This document shows positions 26,119 to 35,485 of a DNA stretch of 64,000 nt, in pieces. Location of the stretch: assembly GCF_004795015.1 (NCBI RefSeq), contig NZ_SSBI01000002.1:1-64000 (forward strand). Reading direction: 5' to 3'. This DNA comes from Streptomyces sp. A1277. Its GTDB lineage: Bacteria > Actinomycetota > Actinomycetes > Streptomycetales > Streptomycetaceae. The notes beneath the pieces were generated by a model that saw only the letters and a program-made list of their open reading frames with translations, searched no databases and was not told where the DNA came from. How positions within the stretch are numbered: the stretch's first letter is position 1; every line of letters starts with the position of its first letter. Made by a program: the position numbers and the translations under genes.

Positions 26119-27009
26119 GTGACGGACGTTTCGCCCGTGCAGGCGCTGGCCCGAGCGACGGCCGTTGGTGGGCGGGTGGCCAACCTGGTGAAATGGGAGC
26201 CCAAGGGAGAGGATCAGACGTGCCCCTGGAAGCTCGTCGTGACCCTCAGCGGGAGCACTGGGGATCGCGCCGCCGCCGCGTGGATCATCGCCGACGAGAT
26301 CATGCGGGAACGCACCGCCGGGCGGCCCCGGTCTTACGGAAAGTGGCGCGAAGCCGCCTTGAACGGCACGAAACTGACCGGGACGGAGTACGCCCTGGTG
26401 AAGGCCTTCGCGGAGCCCGTCTTCGAAGCGGCGGCCGCGAAGAAGGAAGGCAACCATGGACTGGCCGGGTATGTCGGTGAATGGCTCTGGTACCTGCTGA
26501 CCCGCGACCTGCCCGAGGATCCGGCGCGCACTGTGGAGATCCTCGGACCGCCGAAGGCCGCCGTGAACGACGGGGGCAGCGATGGACTCGTCGTCTACCG
26601 GGAGCGTGCAGGGGCATGGGGCTTCTCCTTCCGTCTGTGGGAGATGAAGAAGTACACCGGAAAGTCTGATGACCCGGGTGGGGTGATCCGCAAGGGCTGG
26701 ACACAGCTCAGCAGCAAAGGGGCGACCTACCTGGGGATGCTCTCCTGGGGCGACAAGCTGCTCCGTGATGACGCCCGGGAGTTCGTGGGCAGTCTGGCCG
26801 AGCAGTGGGTCGATGAGGAGGAGTCGGCAGGTGCCGGTGTGAGCGTCGCGCTGAACGCCACGGCGATCCCGACGAATGCCTTCCACCTCGCGCACGAGCA
26901 CTTCACCACCCACAAGCACCCCGGTGCGCTGCAGGGCTTGGTGGTGGCGATCGATGATCTTGAGGGTTTCGCCCATGAGGTGAGGGAGTACGTGTGGACC
27001 GCACTCTAG
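26119..27009 (+). CDS. HamA-like nuclease of a Hachiman-type defence pair
   Basis: The 296-residue protein has a nuclease-like core: GYVGEWLWYLL (E121), GSDGLVVY (D155), then RLWEMKKYTG (E175-x-K177), a PD-(D/E)xK arrangement. The layout (a GxxGE-LWYLL helix, a GSDG strand, then an ExK strand followed by QLSSKGATYL) recalls HamA/DUF1837 proteins. The gene overlaps the following helicase gene by 16 bases, the arrangement of hamA-hamB. Expected role: DNA degradation, held in check by the helicase until damaged or invading DNA is sensed. The match is from motif and context only; another nuclease family paired with a helicase is possible. Confidence 0.6.
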   Translation: MTDVSPVQALARATAVGGRVANLVKWEPKGEDQTCPWKLVVTLSGSTGDRAAAAWIIADEIMRERTAGRPRSYGKWREAALNGTKLTGTEYALVKAFAEPVFEAAAAKKEGNHGLAGYVGEWLWYLLTRDLPEDPARTVEILGPPKAAVNDGGSDGLVVYRERAGAWGFSFRLWEMKKYTGKSDDPGGVIRKGWTQLSSKGATYLGMLSWGDKLLRDDAREFVGSLAEQWVDEEESAGAGVSVALNATAIPTNAFHLAHEHFTTHKHPGALQGLVVAIDDLEGFAHEVREYVWTAL

Positions 27010-30000
27010 ATCCGGCGGTACTCGACACCGTCCTGGGCGACCACCGCCCCGGCGGCGTCCTTCCCTCGGCGCAGGAACTGCTGGCGGCCATCACCGATCT
27101 GGAGATCGCCGCCTTCCGGGGGGACCAGGAGATCCCGGACGATGTGCTGGCGACTGCGTGGCTTCTGCACGGTCTGGCGGCGGTCGAGCCCGAGACTCGG
27201 GGGTTCGACCCGGTGCGGGCCCGGCAGGCTCTCGCGGTCAGTGCGCACGTGATGGACCTGGCCCTGGCTGACGAGCGGCACTCTCCCGACGAGCGGTTGA
27301 GGATCGCCTTCGCCGCCCAGGCGGGGTACCGCAGGTGTGAGCAGGAGCCCAACGCCACGGCCGTCTACCGGCAGGTCAAGGACCTGGTGGACTTCGCCTC
27401 ATCGCTCCCGGCGCACCTCGACACGCTGGCTGTGGAGGCCGGTGTCGTTTTCCTGGCGTTCGACCGTCCCGACCTGAACCGGGCCCTGTCCGCCTGGCGC
27501 CGTCAGTTCGCGGAGCTGCGGGCGTTGATGAACGACGAGCCGCTGGCGGGCACGATGTACGGACCCGCCGAGGCCGTGGTCGAGGCGGTTCATCTCCTGC
27601 GTCTGTTTCTCTCGTTCGGTGATCTGGACCGCCTGCAGGCCGCTCAGGATCTGCTGGGCAGCGTGCTGGACGGGCGTGCCGGGCGCGGGGATCCGACCGC
27701 GAGGTGGGTCGCGGCCCACCTTCTCGGGCTGAGCGGCGAGATGGCCGCCAGCAGCCTGTACACGCTGCTTCCGGAGGGAACGCCGGATGCGGTGGCCCGG
27801 ACGTTCGCGGTGTCCGATCCGCCGGTCATGACCCTGTGGCGGCCGCAGCGTCAGTTGTTGAACCTGGAGCGGGGAAACCCGGTCTCCCCCGGCACAGGCC
27901 GGAGCCTGATCAGCGTGCCGACCAGTGCGGGCAAGACGCTGATGGCCCAGTTGGTCATCTGCTCCCACCTGGCGCAGAAGCCCGGCCGTGTGGTCTACGT
28001 GTCGCCGATGCGCAGTCTCGGCCGGGAGATGCGGGCTGCGCTGCGTGGCCGGCTACGGCTGATGCAACGCAAGCTGGTCGCCGAACAGCCGGACTTCCCG
28101 CTGGCCGACGGCAGCGGGTCCCTCGTCGGGGACGTGGACGTCGTAACCCCGGAACGGCTCATGCACATGATCCGCCACAACCCGGGCGAAGCGCTGGACG
28201 ACGTCAGCCTCGTCGTCGTCGACGAGGCCCACCACCTCACCCAAGGCCGGCGCGGCTTCGTACTGGAGAGCCTGCTCGCTCTCCTGCGGACCCGCTCCGA
28301 GATCCGGCTCGTGCTGCTGTCGGCCGCTGTCGGCAACCGGGCCGCCCTGGCGTCGTGGCTGGACCCGGCTCGGCCGGCGCAGGAGGTGTACTTCACCGAC
28401 GACTGGCGCGGCCCCCGGCGGATGCATGGCCTTATGTACCCGCAGCTGCTCAAGGACCAGGCCGAGCTCATCCCGCGCAGGCCGAGCAAGAACCACCCCT
28501 CCACTACCCGGGCCAATGTGCCGGTGGCCGCCCGGCTCGATGTCCGGCCGACCGCTGCCAGCCGCACTTTCGGTCTGACCACTCCCAATGTCGGCACCCG
28601 GTCCTACGCCTCCCGAGACGCCTGGCAGTGGAACCGGAACACCAAGCTCACCGGCGGCACCGCGGACTACGAGGTGTTCGCCGCCGGCGCCGCCGCCCTG
28701 ACCCGTGCTGGCAGCGTCCTGATGGTCGTCGCCAGCAAAACCCTCGCCAGGAGCGCTGCCGCCGCCATGGCCAAGCGTCTGGATGTGCGCCCCGAGGCGG
28801 CGGCGCTCACCGAGTTCCTGTCCGAGACTCTCGGCGAGCAGCACCCCCTGGTCGCCTGCGCCCGCAATGGCGTGGCCTTCCACCACGGAGACCTTCCCGA
28901 CGACGTCCTCCACGCCGTCGAGCAAGGGCTTCGCGAAGGAGACCTGTTGGCCATCGCCAGCACCACCACCCTCACCGACGGCGTCAACCTCCCGGTACGT
29001 ACCGTCGTCATCAATCACACGGTCGAGGGTGACTACGCGCGCGCCGGTCAGCGCAGCCTCAGTCCTGCGGAGTTGCTGAACGCCATCGGCCGCGCCGGGC
29101 GGGCCGGGCGTGAGAGCGAGGGGTGGGTCATTCTCACCCGCCCCTACCCGCCGCGGCCGGCGGAGTTCGACATCCTCACCCCCGACTCCGAGCAGCTCAC
29201 CGTTACCTCTGAACTGCTCAGCGAGGAGGCGCTGGGGGCCTTGGCACAGGCCGAGGGTCAGCTACGCCTCTTCCATGACCTCCTGTTCGCTGTGAGGGGG
29301 CATGTCGCGGCCGACTTCGTCGCGTTCGTGTGGCTCGTCTTGCAGACCCATGCTGAGACCCTCGGTGCACCCGGCGACCGGCTGGAACCGGTGCGCTCGT
29401 TGCTCGCGATGGAGCAGGCCACCGACGAAACGGTCCCGGCCCGCTGGATGGCGCTCGCACAGAGGGTCGCCACAATCTACGACGCCACCGACCCCGTCTC
29501 GGCACGACGCTGGGCCAGCACCGGTACCAGCATCGGCTCTGCGCTCCTGCTCGACATCGTCGCCCAAGACCTCGCGGAGCAACTGGTCGCCCAAGCGGTC
29601 CCCGCAGGCGCTCTGGACGAGATAAGCGTCTTCTTCGGTCCGCCTGAGTGGCCGCTGGAGCAGACCCTGGACTTCCTGTCCGAGCGCGGCGTCTTCGACA
29701 ACCTCCTGCTACTGCCCGAAACGAAGGGCTGCTGGGACTTCAAGAAGAAGCTCGCCGTCGACGTGCCGATCAGCGGCGCGATCCGAGACTGGATTTCCGG
29801 CACCCCCATTCCGGAACTGGCGCGCACCTGGATGCCCGACCGCCAGCCGTTCGATCCCCGGCCGCTGGAGCAGGCCGTGCGCAGCATCAGCACGGCCTTC
29901 GAGCACGCGATCAGCTGGACAGCCGGTGCCTTGATCAACCTCGTCAACACCCATCCGTTGCTCACCCCCACCACGCCCCGCTTGTTCGCGCACACGGCCT

Positions 30001-30503
30001 GGCACATCCGGCACGGCGTCGATACCGAGCAGGCGATCACCTTGCTCACCTCCGGGATCACCTCCCGCCGCCTGGCCCATGAGATCGGCCGCGCCGCGGC
30101 CGATGCCGGCATCAGTTCCGGCGGCCTGCGTAGCTGGCTCGCCGATCAGCAGATCGACGGCTGGATCACCGCGTACAAGGCCAACGCGTACGAGATCGAG
30201 GACCTCCTCGACTACGTGAGCACACCGGCCAACCCGCTTGAGCGGCTACTGAAGGGGCGCCCCGTGACCACCCCTCTCGCACGGGTAGTGCCGGACGCCG
30301 TGGACGGGCCCATCACCCTGACCCACCCGGGAAAGAAGCCGGCGACCATCAGAGTCAACCGCGACGGCCTCCAGATCGCGGCCATCCCCGCCGCCCAGCA
30401 CCACACCGTCCTCACCATGATCGACAGCGGCCTCGACCTCACCCACCACCTGGTGGCAGGAAAGCTGGTCACCGCCTTGGGGACCGTGGGCCGTTCGGTG
30501 TAG
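26994..30503 (+). CDS. Ski2/Hel308-like SF2 helicase, HamB-like
   Basis: The 1169-residue protein has a ~300-residue helical N-terminal region and then a complete helicase core. Motif I is PTSAGKT (309-315), the Ski2-type signature. The DEAH box is at 410-413 (VVVDEAHH), motif III is LLSAA, then STTTLTDGVNLPV (motif IV/V) and IGRAGRAG (around 698-705). A ~450-residue C-terminal region follows. A helicase of this class overlapping a small PD-(D/E)xK gene matches Hachiman, where HamB scans DNA and controls HamA. The GTG start lies inside the end of the nuclease gene. Nothing seems missing. Confidence 0.72.
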   Translation: MDRTLDPAVLDTVLGDHRPGGVLPSAQELLAAITDLEIAAFRGDQEIPDDVLATAWLLHGLAAVEPETRGFDPVRARQALAVSAHVMDLALADERHSPDERLRIAFAAQAGYRRCEQEPNATAVYRQVKDLVDFASSLPAHLDTLAVEAGVVFLAFDRPDLNRALSAWRRQFAELRALMNDEPLAGTMYGPAEAVVEAVHLLRLFLSFGDLDRLQAAQDLLGSVLDGRAGRGDPTARWVAAHLLGLSGEMAASSLYTLLPEGTPDAVARTFAVSDPPVMTLWRPQRQLLNLERGNPVSPGTGRSLISVPTSAGKTLMAQLVICSHLAQKPGRVVYVSPMRSLGREMRAALRGRLRLMQRKLVAEQPDFPLADGSGSLVGDVDVVTPERLMHMIRHNPGEALDDVSLVVVDEAHHLTQGRRGFVLESLLALLRTRSEIRLVLLSAAVGNRAALASWLDPARPAQEVYFTDDWRGPRRMHGLMYPQLLKDQAELIPRRPSKNHPSTTRANVPVAARLDVRPTAASRTFGLTTPNVGTRSYASRDAWQWNRNTKLTGGTADYEVFAAGAAALTRAGSVLMVVASKTLARSAAAAMAKRLDVRPEAAALTEFLSETLGEQHPLVACARNGVAFHHGDLPDDVLHAVEQGLREGDLLAIASTTTLTDGVNLPVRTVVINHTVEGDYARAGQRSLSPAELLNAIGRAGRAGRESEGWVILTRPYPPRPAEFDILTPDSEQLTVTSELLSEEALGALAQAEGQLRLFHDLLFAVRGHVAADFVAFVWLVLQTHAETLGAPGDRLEPVRSLLAMEQATDETVPARWMALAQRVATIYDATDPVSARRWASTGTSIGSALLLDIVAQDLAEQLVAQAVPAGALDEISVFFGPPEWPLEQTLDFLSERGVFDNLLLLPETKGCWDFKKKLAVDVPISGAIRDWISGTPIPELARTWMPDRQPFDPRPLEQAVRSISTAFEHAISWTAGALINLVNTHPLLTPTTPRLFAHTAWHIRHGVDTEQAITLLTSGITSRRLAHEIGRAAADAGISSGGLRSWLADQQIDGWITAYKANAYEIEDLLDYVSTPANPLERLLKGRPVTTPLARVVPDAVDGPITLTHPGKKPATIRVNRDGLQIAAIPAAQHHTVLTMIDSGLDLTHHLVAGKLVTALGTVGRSV

Positions 30504-30859
30504 CTCCATCGAGCCGCGTTAGTCGCCACGCCCGCGAATTCACGGCCGCGGCTATGAGTCGGCCCGCCTGTACGTGCGCGGGCCGGAAGGCTCGGGGTGC
30601 GAATTCTTCGCATCCGGATCCGCCCCGCTGGGCCTCCGCCAGCACGTTGCCGGCCGCTGGGGCCAGCAACAGTAGATGCGGCCCCGATTGCAACGTCCTG
30701 CTCCTGGCCGACCGGGGAGCCCGGTGCGTGCGCCGGAGTAAGGCTGTTCGCGTTCTCGGCCTGAGTGCCCTCGCTGACGGCACGGCATAGCGAAGGAGTC
30801 CCTGCATGCGAGATTGCGCACCCCAAGATTCCACACTTCGCAGCAGAATTCCAGCAACA
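30504..30859. other. Intergenic region, no gene seen
   Basis: About 350 bases between the convergent helicase gene and the HNH-like gene. Only short Arg/Pro-rich frames are present. GC falls towards the right, matching the lower GC of the next gene. Confidence 0.45.
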
Positions 30860-31705
30860 TCAAGAATTATGCACCCATTGCAAGAAGCGCGCAAAGCCCC
30901 CCGGCTTTCGAGTCTCTCCCGTCACCACATCTTTCTCATCCCGGAAATAATTGATCACAGGGTTCGAGTAATGAAAGAACTGATCTCTAAACTGATCCGG
31001 GATTCCGTCGGCGACCCATTCGTACCTGATGCCGATGGGGCCGATGTAAGCAGCCATCACGCAGGAGGTAAATCTTGCCCCGTCAGCCGACACCCGGGGC
31101 ACGAACGGGCTGATCGACATTCCGCTTCCATATGCCTTTGTTACGGAGTCGGTGCATATAATCACCATGCGACTGTCTGGCATGTCTTCCGCGCCGTTCA
31201 TGAAGTCGCGCAACGACCGTGGGACGGGAAAGCGGTCCCTGACCATCCGGCACCCAAAGTGTTTGGCATGATACCTGGCCAGATCCAATGACTTCTGCCG
31301 CCATTCGGATCCGTAGATCGATTCCATGCTGATTCCTGGCATGGTCCTCAGCAAGTGCGCCTCGACATACTGTGCGTAGGTGTCGTATGAAATATCGAAA
31401 GACTTCGATATTTCGTTATTGCACGGCGCGCACATCGATTTCGGGAACTTGACCAAACCGTAGCGATCCCGCTTGAGGCCGCCTTTCCCTCGTATTTCGC
31501 GCTGCTGTTTCCCACTCGCCCAGACCAGCATCTCGCCATTGCCCATCAGGCGCGCGAGGCTGGCTCGCTTGAACTTGTGCTCTCCGGTGGTGGCCGGACG
31601 ACTCTCACACCACCAGCACATCGCGCTCTCAGGGGCCAGGAGATGGGCATATCTAGCTGAGTCGGGAAGTTCAGACCCCTCGAAGTCGGGACTGAAACTC
31701 GTCAT
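30860..31705 (-). CDS. HNH-like endonuclease / zinc-binding protein
   Basis: A 281-residue protein with an N-terminal CWWC pair (about 30-33), GEHKFKR about ten residues later, and a second pair CAPCNNEISKSFD (about 92-95). CxxC...EH...CxxCN is the usual arrangement of zinc-supported HNH (His-Me finger) nucleases. The C-terminal ~150 residues have no known motif. GC and codon use are clearly lower in GC than the surroundings (many AT-rich codons near 30930-31460), suggesting recent transfer. It lies between the Hachiman-like pair and a RecB-like nuclease gene, so a defence role is likely but not shown. Confidence 0.6.
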   Translation of the reverse strand: MTSFSPDFEGSELPDSARYAHLLAPESAMCWWCESRPATTGEHKFKRASLARLMGNGEMLVWASGKQQREIRGKGGLKRDRYGLVKFPKSMCAPCNNEISKSFDISYDTYAQYVEAHLLRTMPGISMESIYGSEWRQKSLDLARYHAKHFGCRMVRDRFPVPRSLRDFMNGAEDMPDSRMVIICTDSVTKAYGSGMSISPFVPRVSADGARFTSCVMAAYIGPIGIRYEWVADGIPDQFRDQFFHYSNPVINYFRDEKDVVTGETRKPGGFARFLQWVHNS

Positions 31706-31971
31706 GTGCGCTCGCCTCCCTCAGTGCTTCTTCGCCTACAACCACCGAGGCCGGGTGGTAGACGGCAGCCCGCCCTCGGTACGAAACCATGCTCACCACA
31801 GCATCCCGGCCGGATGACAGTGTTCGCGCACGCTAGGCCTCGAACTCCGCCGTCGTCCAGTCGAATTTCTGGGTACATCCACCAGCTTCTCGTTGCCCGG
31901 CAACGCCCGCGCTCGGCACGCGTACGGACGCATGTTGTTCCCCGGCGTGTGCGAGGAACAGGCCGTCCGGC

Positions 31972-33186
31972 TCACAACGGCGCATTCTCGGCGAGGTCTG
32001 GGCGTGGGCCCGGGAGCAGGGGGCGTGGGCCTCCGGGCATAAGGCCGCGGTTGCGCAGGGTTTGGGCCCGTGTGCGGCAGCGGGTGGTGCAGAACGTGCG
32101 GCGGTAGCAGGTCTCGAGCAGGGCCTGGAGGCAGACCGGGCAGCATCCGGGCCCGGCGACGGGGGCGAGGCGTTCGAGCAGGCGCCGAATGCGGTCGACC
32201 TGTTCCTGGGTGGCCAGGTACGGCGCATCGGCGTAGCCGTGGCAGCCGGTGAGGAGTTCGTTGAAGAGGCGGCGTAGTTCGGTGAGGTCGCGGCGGCAGG
32301 TGCCGAGGAGGTCGAGGAAGTCCTCGACGGGCCAGGAGGTGAGGGCGCCGGTGCGGGTGAGGTAGAGGCCGAGGGTGTCGATCCGGTAGGTGTCGGTGGC
32401 GTCCAGAAGAAGGTAGCCGGTGAGTTGCCAGGCGGTGCGCTGGGACATCTCGTTGTGCGGATGGCGGGTGCTCTTGAAGTCGAGGAGGAAGCCGTCGACG
32501 ACAAGGTCAGCATCGGCGGTGATGCAGGCGCTGGCGAACGTGGGGCCGCCGTGGCAGTCCTCGGGCCGGGTCCGGGTGCGCAGGTCCTCAAGGGGGCTGC
32601 GGGCGGCGTGGTGGAGCTGGTTGACGACATCGTCGACCAGGTCGGGGTGGGGGAGCGCCAGCAGGCGGGCGAGGGTGAAGCCGTCGGGGTCCTTGAGGGT
32701 GGCTTTGGCGAGCGGGGTGTAGGCGAAGCCGATGGTCGTGCGGGCAAGGACCTGGTACCAGGTCGCGGTGATGAGCATGCGGGCCAGGTCCTCCTCCTCG
32801 TCCTGGGCACGGTCCATGGGCAGGGTCCGGTTGTCCAGGTCGAGGGACCGGACGGTCGCGGTCAAGCGGGCGGCGAGTGCTTTGCCGACCGCGCGCATCC
32901 GCAGGCCCACGCCGTTCGCGCCGAACTCGCCGATGAGCTCGATCCCGATGAGGGCGGCGTCGTCGACGGGGGCGGCCGCGGTGAAGGCCAGGCGCAGGCG
33001 CTGGTCGATCGCTGTGCCGACGGTGCCGGCCTCGGTGCCGACGCCGGGTGGCGGGAGCAGGATGTGGTCGGCGCGGTGCTGGGCGCGGAAGTTCTGCCGC
33101 AGGGCGCTTGGTCCGGCGGACAGCTCGCGGTCCAGGAACCGGCGCAGAGGGGAGTGGGGGCTACGCAGCCCGGTGGTCAGGGACAC
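31972..33186 (-). CDS. RecB-like PD-(D/E)xK nuclease with C-terminal zinc ribbon
   Basis: The key stretch is ADLVVDGFLLDFKST (about 225-239) followed by QLTGYLLLD (~255): D...DFK plus QxxxY are motifs II and III of RecB/Cas4-type nucleases. The end has Cys pairs (CCPVCLQ..., CYRRTFCTTRCRTRAQ) suggesting a treble-clef zinc finger. Residues 1-200 are helical with an LDRELSAG segment. GTG 33186 is chosen because sequence upstream is poor in protein-like pattern, though the frame is open to 33468. Same strand as the HNH-like gene, 266 bases upstream of it. Role unknown; DNA processing or defence is likely. Confidence 0.6.
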   Translation of the reverse strand: MSLTTGLRSPHSPLRRFLDRELSAGPSALRQNFRAQHRADHILLPPPGVGTEAGTVGTAIDQRLRLAFTAAAPVDDAALIGIELIGEFGANGVGLRMRAVGKALAARLTATVRSLDLDNRTLPMDRAQDEEEDLARMLITATWYQVLARTTIGFAYTPLAKATLKDPDGFTLARLLALPHPDLVDDVVNQLHHAARSPLEDLRTRTRPEDCHGGPTFASACITADADLVVDGFLLDFKSTRHPHNEMSQRTAWQLTGYLLLDATDTYRIDTLGLYLTRTGALTSWPVEDFLDLLGTCRRDLTELRRLFNELLTGCHGYADAPYLATQEQVDRIRRLLERLAPVAGPGCCPVCLQALLETCYRRTFCTTRCRTRAQTLRNRGLMPGGPRPLLPGPRPDLAENAPL

Positions 33187-33497
33187 GAGGGGTTCACCGC
33201 CGTTCGTCGGGCGCGGCCTGGGGGCGCGCGGGGAGACGAATCGGACGGTAGAGAGCGGGACTGACAACGTGTCGCCCGTACGAAGTAACTGGTTGGATCC
33301 GGCATTCAGCGGTTCACCGACTCTGGTACCCGGGGCCGCCTCTATCGACGCAGAGTTCCCGCCCGTCCGACCGGGAGCAGCCGCGCGCTGTAGGCAGGCC
33401 GGCGCTCGCCGCGCTGCACTGCGCCATCGAGGTGAACAGGGTGTGTGCTGCGGTTGAGTCTCAGGCACCCGGCTGTCCGCGGGTGTAGCGATGCGGC

Positions 33498-33953
33498 ATG
33501 GACCTTTATGACGTCATCGATCGCGCCGAGCTGAATTCAGAGGTACGGCTTCGGTTCGGTACTTCCGCCCCGGGGCTGCGCCCGCGGCTGGACCCCTACC
33601 TGGCCAGTGCGTGGGCTCTACTGGAGACCGCGATGACGACGTACGACCCGACCAACGCCCCACGCCTCGTGCGGGCGGCAGCGGAAGCACACCGAAAGTA
33701 CACCGCGCCCGGCGTGTGGAGGACCGCCGGGTTCCTGCCCTACATCTTTCAGGAGCTCGCCGACGACGGGAAGGCAGGGGGCGAAACGGCGGGGGTCGAC
33801 CTGGTCCAGCATCCGCGCGTGGAATGGGCCGCCCGCGTCGTGGACTGTGTACGTGCGGGACTCGGGAACACGGAGTTCTCACGGCTGATCGAAGGCATCG
33901 ACGGGATCCTGGCCGAGGGGTCCATCGGGGCCGAGGAGGTCGGCGTGGGCTGA
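33498..33953 (+). CDS. Hypothetical helical protein
   Basis: A 151-residue acidic protein (MDLYDVIDRAELNSEVRLRF...). Almost entirely helical in pattern with no Cys clusters or known motif. It is divergent from the RecB-like gene, with about 310 bases between the two starts. ATG 33498 gives the full frame; no strong ribosome site is visible. I do not recognise a family. The 220 bases after it, up to the next convergent gene, hold nothing I can identify. Confidence 0.5.
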   Translation: MDLYDVIDRAELNSEVRLRFGTSAPGLRPRLDPYLASAWALLETAMTTYDPTNAPRLVRAAAEAHRKYTAPGVWRTAGFLPYIFQELADDGKAGGETAGVDLVQHPRVEWAARVVDCVRAGLGNTEFSRLIEGIDGILAEGSIGAEEVGVG

Positions 33954-34172
33954 TTGGGCCCGGACCGACCGGCGGGCTTGATCGCAAGGGCGCCGTCGAG
34001 GTGCAGCTCGTGGCCCTTGATTCGGCCCATGCGGTGCGTGGCGGCTGAAGAGCGCGCAGGGCACATCGTGGAAGAGCTCGGGGCCCGTACCCGGCGTCCG
34101 AATGCGGCGGGCACGCCCTCTGCCGGGGCGAGCGGAGCTACGGATCGGAGCTGGCCGGGGCGGGGAGGGGCG

Positions 34173-34610
34173 TCAGGCGCTGCTGTTCGTGGCGATGGCC
34201 GCACGGAATTCCTGAGTCATCAGGGCAACCGAGCCGCGCTGGACCGGGGCCGGGCCCAGCGCTCCCCACACCTTGTGCAGGGCGGTGCGCATCCGGTCGT
34301 TCATGGCATCGGTGAGAAGTGCCTGGCGCCTCTCGGGTACCTCGCGTACGTCTTGGACGCAGACCATCGTGCCGTGGCGGGTGCCGGTCATCCCGATCGT
34401 GGTGACCCTCCAGCCGAGTTGCCGGGCCGCTTTACGTATCGCGGCCCGGATCAGTTCCACCCCGCCCAATTCGACGGCTTCCTCGTCATCCAGGTTCACC
34501 TGGTACGAGCCGCCGTAGCCCGCAGCGCCTTCCGGGCAGCTGCGGCGCAGCAAGGGCACGAGGGCGTCGGCCATGGCGGTGCAGCATGAGTCCTTCGCGT
34601 ACGAGACCAT
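34173..34610 (-). CDS. Hypothetical protein, second gene of a pair
   Basis: A 145-residue protein starting MVSYAKDSCC. It has a CC pair near the N-terminus and a central alpha/beta pattern (KAARQLGWRVTTIGMTG, GTMVCVQDVREVPERRQAL). No family recognised. Its ATG lies two bases after the stop of the 34613-35485 gene, so the two are coupled. A longer open frame above it (to 35510) only overlaps that gene in another frame. Confidence 0.55.
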   Translation of the reverse strand: MVSYAKDSCCTAMADALVPLLRRSCPEGAAGYGGSYQVNLDDEEAVELGGVELIRAAIRKAARQLGWRVTTIGMTGTRHGTMVCVQDVREVPERRQALLTDAMNDRMRTALHKVWGALGPAPVQRGSVALMTQEFRAAIATNSSA

Positions 34611-34612
34611 CG

Positions 34613-35485
34613 TCAGCTCGCTTTCGGGGTCGTGAGGTGGGGCCACAGGAGTTGGAGGTCGCGGGCAACCCGCTCGGCCAGGACGTCGGGGTCGGTCGCG
34701 GTCCACTGGTGGGCAGTCCCGATGGCGTCGGCCTCCTTCGTCCTGGAGGTGTTCTTGCCGGAGAACGGGCCGGACTCGGCCCGGGCCGTGAAGGTCACCG
34801 GCCCGGGCGGGCGGGGCAGGAGCAGCAGCGGGTGGTGAGGGGTGAAGCCGAAGCTGCCCATACGGTGGGCGGGTTCTTCGTCGGAGAAGTGGGGCTCGGT
34901 CCATAGCCCGACGGTCACGACCAGCCAGGTGTTCAGCCGGTTCGGGTCGTTGCACAGCCACAGGTCGAACGTGCCGACCAGCAGGTCCTCCTCCCACTGC
35001 CAGACCTTCGCCCGTGGATCGAGAGCATCGGCTCCGTCGCGGCGCAGCGGCATCAGGGCGCGCTCGAACGGGGCGATCAGCCCGTCGTAGGCGGTGCGCA
35101 TGGCGCTGCTGCCGGCCTGGTCGAGCGTGTATTCGCGATCCGGTGTGATCTCCCACTTCAGACCGTCGGGGAGCTGGGTGGTCAGGTACTCGCGCAGCGG
35201 GTGGAGCGCCTGCGGGAGGCCGTCGGTGTGCCGTCGGGCGTGCTCGGCTGCGGGCAGGCGGACCCACCAGGCGTAGTACGGGGTTTCGTCGGGGTAGGTG
35301 TCGGTATCGACGCAGTGTTCGTAGACGCAGCCCAGCGAACCCGACAGGTCCGTCATCGTCGCGTGTGTCCGCTCGGCAAGGCCGGGGCCCCCACCCGCGA
35401 GGTGCTGGGGGTCCTGGACCCCAAGGCGCCACACCACCCACTCGAAATCGCTCCAGTCCCTCACGCGCACTTCTCCCGCCCTCAC
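34613..35485 (-). CDS. Hypothetical protein, first gene of a pair
   Basis: A 290-residue soluble protein rich in Trp and His (DWSDFEWVVWRLGVQD, PYYAWWVRLPAAEHARRH, HHPLLLLPRP). It ends with a helical segment (DPDVLAERVARDLQLLWPHL). I recognise no domain. The GTG at 35485 is the longest start; a GTG a few codons later would also work. It is followed two bases later by the 145-residue gene. The pair is not obviously linked to the nucleases on the left or the peptide cluster on the right. Confidence 0.5.
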   Translation of the reverse strand: MRAGEVRVRDWSDFEWVVWRLGVQDPQHLAGGGPGLAERTHATMTDLSGSLGCVYEHCVDTDTYPDETPYYAWWVRLPAAEHARRHTDGLPQALHPLREYLTTQLPDGLKWEITPDREYTLDQAGSSAMRTAYDGLIAPFERALMPLRRDGADALDPRAKVWQWEEDLLVGTFDLWLCNDPNRLNTWLVVTVGLWTEPHFSDEEPAHRMGSFGFTPHHPLLLLPRPPGPVTFTARAESGPFSGKNTSRTKEADAIGTAHQWTATDPDVLAERVARDLQLLWPHLTTPKAS

